From: an uncultured Alphaproteobacteria bacterium
GTDB taxonomy: Bacteria; Pseudomonadota; Alphaproteobacteria; RF32; CAG-239
Length of the DNA: 33,287 nucleotides
Direction of reading: 5' to 3'
Assembly (NCBI GenBank): GCA_910585375.1
Contig: CAJUCZ010000020.1
Location: 1 to 33,287, forward strand
The notes beneath the pieces were generated by a model. That model saw only the letters and a list, made by a program, of their open reading frames with translations. It was not told the DNA's origin and did no database searches. A program made the position numbers and the translations under genes. This document shows positions 30,871 to 33,287 of this stretch, piece by piece (positions within the stretch are counted from its first letter, which is position 1; each line of letters begins with the position of its first letter).

Positions 30871-31386
30871 ATGAATAAGTTTTTTAGCCTTTTAAGTTTG
30901 TTTTGTTTTGCCGCTTCGTCAGCAGTCTCGGCGGCGGTTCCGCAGTCCATCGGCGAATATGATGACTGGACGGCTTTTTATTACAAAGACGGCCGGAATA
31001 CTGTCTGCTACATGGCCTCGGCACCAATCAAGGATGAGGGCAAATATACAAAACGCGGCGATATTTATATGGTCGTGACGCACCGCCCGCAGGAAAAAAG
31101 CTTTGACGTCGTCAATATCAATGCCGGCTATACTTACAAAGACAAAAGCCGTGTCAAAATTCAAATCGGCAATAAAACCATTGACAAACTCTTTACGGAC
31201 GGTACGATGGCCTGGACGATTAACGGACAGGTGGATGCCGAACTGATAAAAGAAATGAAGCGCGGCAGCCGGATGATTGTGACCGGAACCTCGTCAAGAG
31301 GAACCCAGACCAAAGATACCTATTCTTTGAAAGGGTTTAATAAAGCCTATATGGCCATCAGCAAAAAATGTAATAAGAAGAATTAA
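30871..31386 (+). CDS. IalB-like (invasion associated locus B) exported protein
   Basis: The 171-residue protein has a signal peptide (MNKFFSLLSLFCFAASSAVS, then AA). The mature chain has the IalB fold signature: DWTAFYYKDGRNTVCYMASA, then YMVVTHRP, VKIQIGNKTIDKLFTDGTMA, LIKEMKRGSRMIVTGTSSRG and a closing SLKGFNKAYMAISKKC. The two Cys (about 49 and 168) could bond. Named after Bartonella IalB, but most members are conserved periplasmic proteins of unclear role in non-pathogens. The gene is placed directly before rlmN, whose ATG follows the stop without a gap, a recurring alphaproteobacterial order. Confidence 0.85.
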   Translation: MNKFFSLLSLFCFAASSAVSAAVPQSIGEYDDWTAFYYKDGRNTVCYMASAPIKDEGKYTKRGDIYMVVTHRPQEKSFDVVNINAGYTYKDKSRVKIQIGNKTIDKLFTDGTMAWTINGQVDAELIKEMKRGSRMIVTGTSSRGTQTKDTYSLKGFNKAYMAISKKCNKKN

Positions 31387-32466
31387 ATGAGTGAAAAAAC
31401 AGAACTAATCGGCCTGAGTCGCGATGAACTGGCCGCAGAACTTGCCAAATTGGGAGAAAAGCCTTTTCGGGCCAAACAAATCTGGCACTGGCTGTATAAT
31501 CAGGGCGTGACCGATTTTGCCGCCATGACCAATCTGTCCAAAGACCTGCGCGAAAAACTGAATAACAGCTATTCAATCTCGCGCCCCAAGGTTGTTGCCA
31601 GACAAATTTCATCGGATAAAACCAGCAAATGGCTGCTTGAGTTTGCTGACGGACAGAGAGTTGAAATGGTTTATATTCCGGAAGAAGACCGCGGCGCCGT
31701 TTGCATCTCCACACAGGTCGGCTGTGCCGTCGGCTGCACTTTTTGCCATACCGGCAGCCAGCGCATTACCCGCAATCTGACAGCCGGAGAAATCGTCGGA
31801 CAGTTTCTGGTTGCGCGCGATGCGTATAATGAATGGCCGACACCGGCGAATGAAACCCGATTCCTTTCAAATGTCGTGGTCATGGGCATGGGCGAACCGT
31901 TGCATAATTTGGATAATGTGATTACGGCTTTGAAAATTATCTCGGATGGTGACGGACTGGCTATGTCCAAACGCCGTATCACCCTTTCAACTTCCGGCAT
32001 TGCGCCAAAAATGATACGTGTGGCGCAGGAACTCGGTGTCAAATTGGCCGTAAGCCTGCATGCGCCTAATAATGAATTGCGCTCAAAAATTATGCCGATT
32101 AACAATAAATATCCGCTGGAAGAAGTCATGCAGGCTTGTCAGGAATACCAGAAAATCGTTACCAGCCGTTTTATCACTTTTGAATATCTGATGTTGGACG
32201 GCATAAACGATTCGCTTGATTGCGCTCATCAGTTGGTTGCCTTGATGAAAAAATATAAAATCGGCGCAAAGTTTAACCTGATACCGTTCAATCCGTGGCC
32301 GGGCTGCGCTTATCAGCCCAGCTCCCGCAATCGGGTCATGACTTTTTCGAGAGAACTGGAAAAAGGCGGGTATGCAGCTCCGGTACGCGTTGCCCGCGGT
32401 CAGGATATTTTAGCCGCCTGCGGACAGTTGAAATCCAAAAAAGACGAAGAAGATAAAAAGAAATAA
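31387..32466 (+). CDS. rlmN: 23S rRNA/tRNA adenine-C2 methyltransferase RlmN
   Basis: This radical-SAM enzyme methylates C2 of A2503 in 23S rRNA and A37 in some tRNAs. The 359-residue protein has the N-terminal accessory part (PFRAKQIWHWLYNQG), the cluster motif CAVGCTFC (Cys 113, 117, 120), MGMGEPLHNLDNV, the SAM-handling block TLSTSGIAPKMI, LAVSLHAPNNELR, FNLIPFNPWPG and the C-terminal RVARGQDILAACGQL, which carries the methyl-transfer Cys. It starts immediately after the ialB-like stop. Cassette copy 2 begins 11 bases after its stop. Confidence 0.97.
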   Translation: MSEKTELIGLSRDELAAELAKLGEKPFRAKQIWHWLYNQGVTDFAAMTNLSKDLREKLNNSYSISRPKVVARQISSDKTSKWLLEFADGQRVEMVYIPEEDRGAVCISTQVGCAVGCTFCHTGSQRITRNLTAGEIVGQFLVARDAYNEWPTPANETRFLSNVVVMGMGEPLHNLDNVITALKIISDGDGLAMSKRRITLSTSGIAPKMIRVAQELGVKLAVSLHAPNNELRSKIMPINNKYPLEEVMQACQEYQKIVTSRFITFEYLMLDGINDSLDCAHQLVALMKKYKIGAKFNLIPFNPWPGCAYQPSSRNRVMTFSRELEKGGYAAPVRVARGQDILAACGQLKSKKDEEDKKK

Positions 32467-32476
32467 AACTTTCGCC

Positions 32477-32504
32477 TTGCAAAATTCCTGCAATACTTTA
32501 TGAT
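32477..32504 (+). promoter_or_regulatory. Promoter of cassette copy 2
   Basis: TTGCAA (32477-32482), a 16-base spacer and TATGAT (32499-32504), with GATAAT overlapping. Same -35, same spacing and same distance to the first leader helix as copy 1. Confidence 0.7.
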
Positions 32505-32509
32505 AATAG

Positions 32510-32693
32510 CCGCAGTCCGGAGACGGGCTGTGGTGTCTAGAAAACATCTCGTTGAAATTATCCACTTTGGGTGGAGTGTGGTCAGATAAGCGTGCTTGCA
32601 CGACGAATAGCCACGACTGATCAACGCAGTTTTCTAGCTCCATCCGCCTATTTTTCAGGCGGATTTTGTTTTAACAAAATAGTGGAGCGAAAA
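32510..32693 (+). ncRNA. Structured 5' leader RNA, copy 2
   Basis: Same fold as 6780-6964 with paired changes: P1 CCGCAGTCC (32510-32518) with GGGCTGTGG (32525-32533), loop GGAGAC unchanged; P2 CTAGAAAAC (32537-32545) with GTTTTCTAG (32629-32637); P3 TCCAC/GTGGA (32561-32575); P4 GTGG (32578-32581) with CCAC (32611-32614); P5 CGTG/CACG (32591-32602); P6 ATCCGCC/GGCGGAT (32642-32664); P7 ATTTTG/CAAAAT (32663-32680), overlapping the last two bases of P6. GCTCCA (32637-32642) can mask the Shine-Dalgarno TGGAGC (32683-32688). Loop and joining sequences GTGTCT, GATAAG and CGAATA are unchanged or nearly so between copies. Confidence 0.8.
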
Positions 32694-32697
32694 TAAA

Positions 32698-32958
32698 ATG
32701 TTATCAAGAAAATATAGAAAAGAGTGGTATAAAACCTTCCGGAGTTATTGCAATAAAGAATTGAACCGGATGATGACGGAACAGGGTTTAACAAGTACGG
32801 AACTAGCCGATCATATAGATTTTTTTGAAGGCCGGATAGAAAAATTAAAAAGAAATACCAGCCATGTGAGAATGGAAGAATATGTTTATCTTTTTTCCTT
32901 TCTGGATAAGGTATTTGAAATAAAACTTGTCGATGCCAAAGATTATCCTTGGCAGTAA
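32698..32958 (+). CDS. Small HTH-like protein of the repeated cassette, copy 2
   Basis: The 86-residue protein is a paralogue of the one at 6968: same length, no insertions, the same MMTEQG core, the same GRIEKL turn and the same KDYPWQ end. The HTH-like part reads LNRMMTEQGLTSTELADHID. The most conserved segment is the last third (YVYLFSF, DKVFEIKL, AKDYPWQ), which suggests that it, not the putative HTH, is the functional signature. It follows rlmN but has its own promoter, leader and terminator. Confidence 0.8.
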   Translation: MLSRKYRKEWYKTFRSYCNKELNRMMTEQGLTSTELADHIDFFEGRIEKLKRNTSHVRMEEYVYLFSFLDKVFEIKLVDAKDYPWQ

Positions 32959-32959
32959 C

Positions 32960-32991
32960 AAAAAAGCGGGATTAATCTCCCGCTTTTTTAT
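32960..32991 (+). terminator. Terminator of cassette copy 2
   Basis: GCGGGA (32966-32971) with TCCCGC (32978-32983), A-run before and T-run after, as in copy 1. Confidence 0.9.
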
Positions 32992-32998
32992 TTTTCTT

Positions 32999-33114
32999 CT
33001 GAAACACATCCTCCCCATCCGGTACGGTTTGGGCGCCCTTTGCGAATGACCAAAACAAAGCCCCTCTCCCTCATCCGGCACCATTCCCCCTCTTTGATAA
33101 GAGGGGGCAGGGGA
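32999..33114. repeat. Interspersed repeat blocks A and B, copy 2
   Basis: Block A at 32999-33047 and block B (with the CCCCCTCTT / AAGAGGGGG inverted repeat) at 33084-33114. The 36 bases between them differ from copy 1. Open frames crossing this stretch are composition artefacts; I see no gene from 32959 to the window end. Confidence 0.8.
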
Positions 33115-33124
33115 AGCGCTAAGC

Positions 33125-33152
33125 AAAAACAACCGCTGCTCCGGTTGTTTTT
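33125..33152. repeat. Perfect hairpin inside a segment absent from copy 1
   Basis: AAAAACAACCG pairs with CGGTTGTTTTT around CTGCTC, terminator-like in both directions. It lies in about 113 bases (33115-33227) that have no counterpart between blocks B and C of copy 1, so this is an inserted or lost module. Confidence 0.7.
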
Positions 33153-33227
33153 GTCTGCAAGCTCTTTGGAACATCTTGGCAAGCAAGGAAAGCGTTAGCA
33201 ATCGCAGCGAGCCTAGATGCCTAAGTT

Positions 33228-33273
33228 GACCAGCCCGATTACCGAATGATTTCTTAGCTTTTGGCCCAAAGAG
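33228..33273. repeat. 46-base exact repeat (block C), copy 2
   Basis: Identical to 7391-7436. Similarity continues past it to the window end (AAGCA at 33283-33287 matches 7446-7450), so the repeat extends beyond what I can see. Confidence 0.85.
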
Positions 33274-33287
33274 GCGAATATTAAGCA

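Noticed and set aside
29553..30950. Longer start for the cca-type gene
   Set aside because: The added 59 residues lie across the divergent ialB-like gene and promoter region and are not part of the family.
32999..33273. CRISPR array or tandem repeat
   Set aside because: Blocks A, B and C occur once per region, differ from one another and have no regular spacers.

Overview
The window reads as a chromosomal segment of a Gram-negative alphaproteobacterium with moderate GC, most likely one of the uncultured, host- or gut-associated lineages (inference, moderate confidence). Evidence for the class is a short HPr-kinase lacking the N-terminal domain, the orders ffs-dnaX-ybaB-recR, radA-cvpA and rsmI-yraN, the ialB-rlmN pair, and an envC-ctpA-yibQ-rppH run. 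MlaE/MlaF, EnvC, an LpoA-like lipoprotein and a class A PBP show a diderm envelope. thyX is the only thymidylate synthase gene here. Coding density is high, and almost everything is housekeeping.

Layout. 1-201: purine-rich tract and thyX terminator. 202-858: thyX (-). 1021-2881: membrane-anchored nuclease-like protein, tsaE, short hprK (+). 2992-6688: mlaE-mlaF-radA-cvpA (+). 6747-7259: a self-contained cassette with promoter, structured RNA leader, 86-codon HTH-like gene and terminator. 7260-7860: interspersed repeats and a purine-rich tract. 7895-11183 (-): SRP RNA, dnaX, ybaB, recR, pgpA. 11247-12632 (-): LpoA-like lipoprotein. 12713-13904 (+): rsmI-yraN. 13907-19670 (-): gpmI-envC-ctpA-yibQ-like-rppH. 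19763-21544 (-): PBP1A-type synthase. 21634-24642 (+): small RHH protein and polA. 24678-25295 (-): unknown membrane protein. 25498-27939 (+): gyrB. 28051-29486 (-): a Cys-rich secreted protein and a 49-aa secreted peptide that share a motif. 29553-30773 (-): cca-type nucleotidyltransferase. 30871-32466 (+): ialB-like and rlmN. 32477-32991: a second copy of the cassette, followed by the same repeats to the window end.

How the genes work together. Several sets form functional groups: DNA replication and repair (dnaX, polA, gyrB, recR, radA, ybaB), envelope and peptidoglycan (mlaEF, pgpA, PBP1A, LpoA-like, EnvC, CtpA), and RNA modification or turnover (tsaE, rsmI, rlmN, cca, rppH).

The most unusual content is the pair of cassettes. 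Their leaders differ in many bases but keep the same helices through compensatory changes. Both end in hairpins that can hide the Shine-Dalgarno of the small gene. I do not recognise this RNA or the protein family. Secondary points of interest are two A9 slippery runs in dnaX with immediate -1 stop codons, and the secreted proteins that carry a TTFLPD motif right after the signal peptide.
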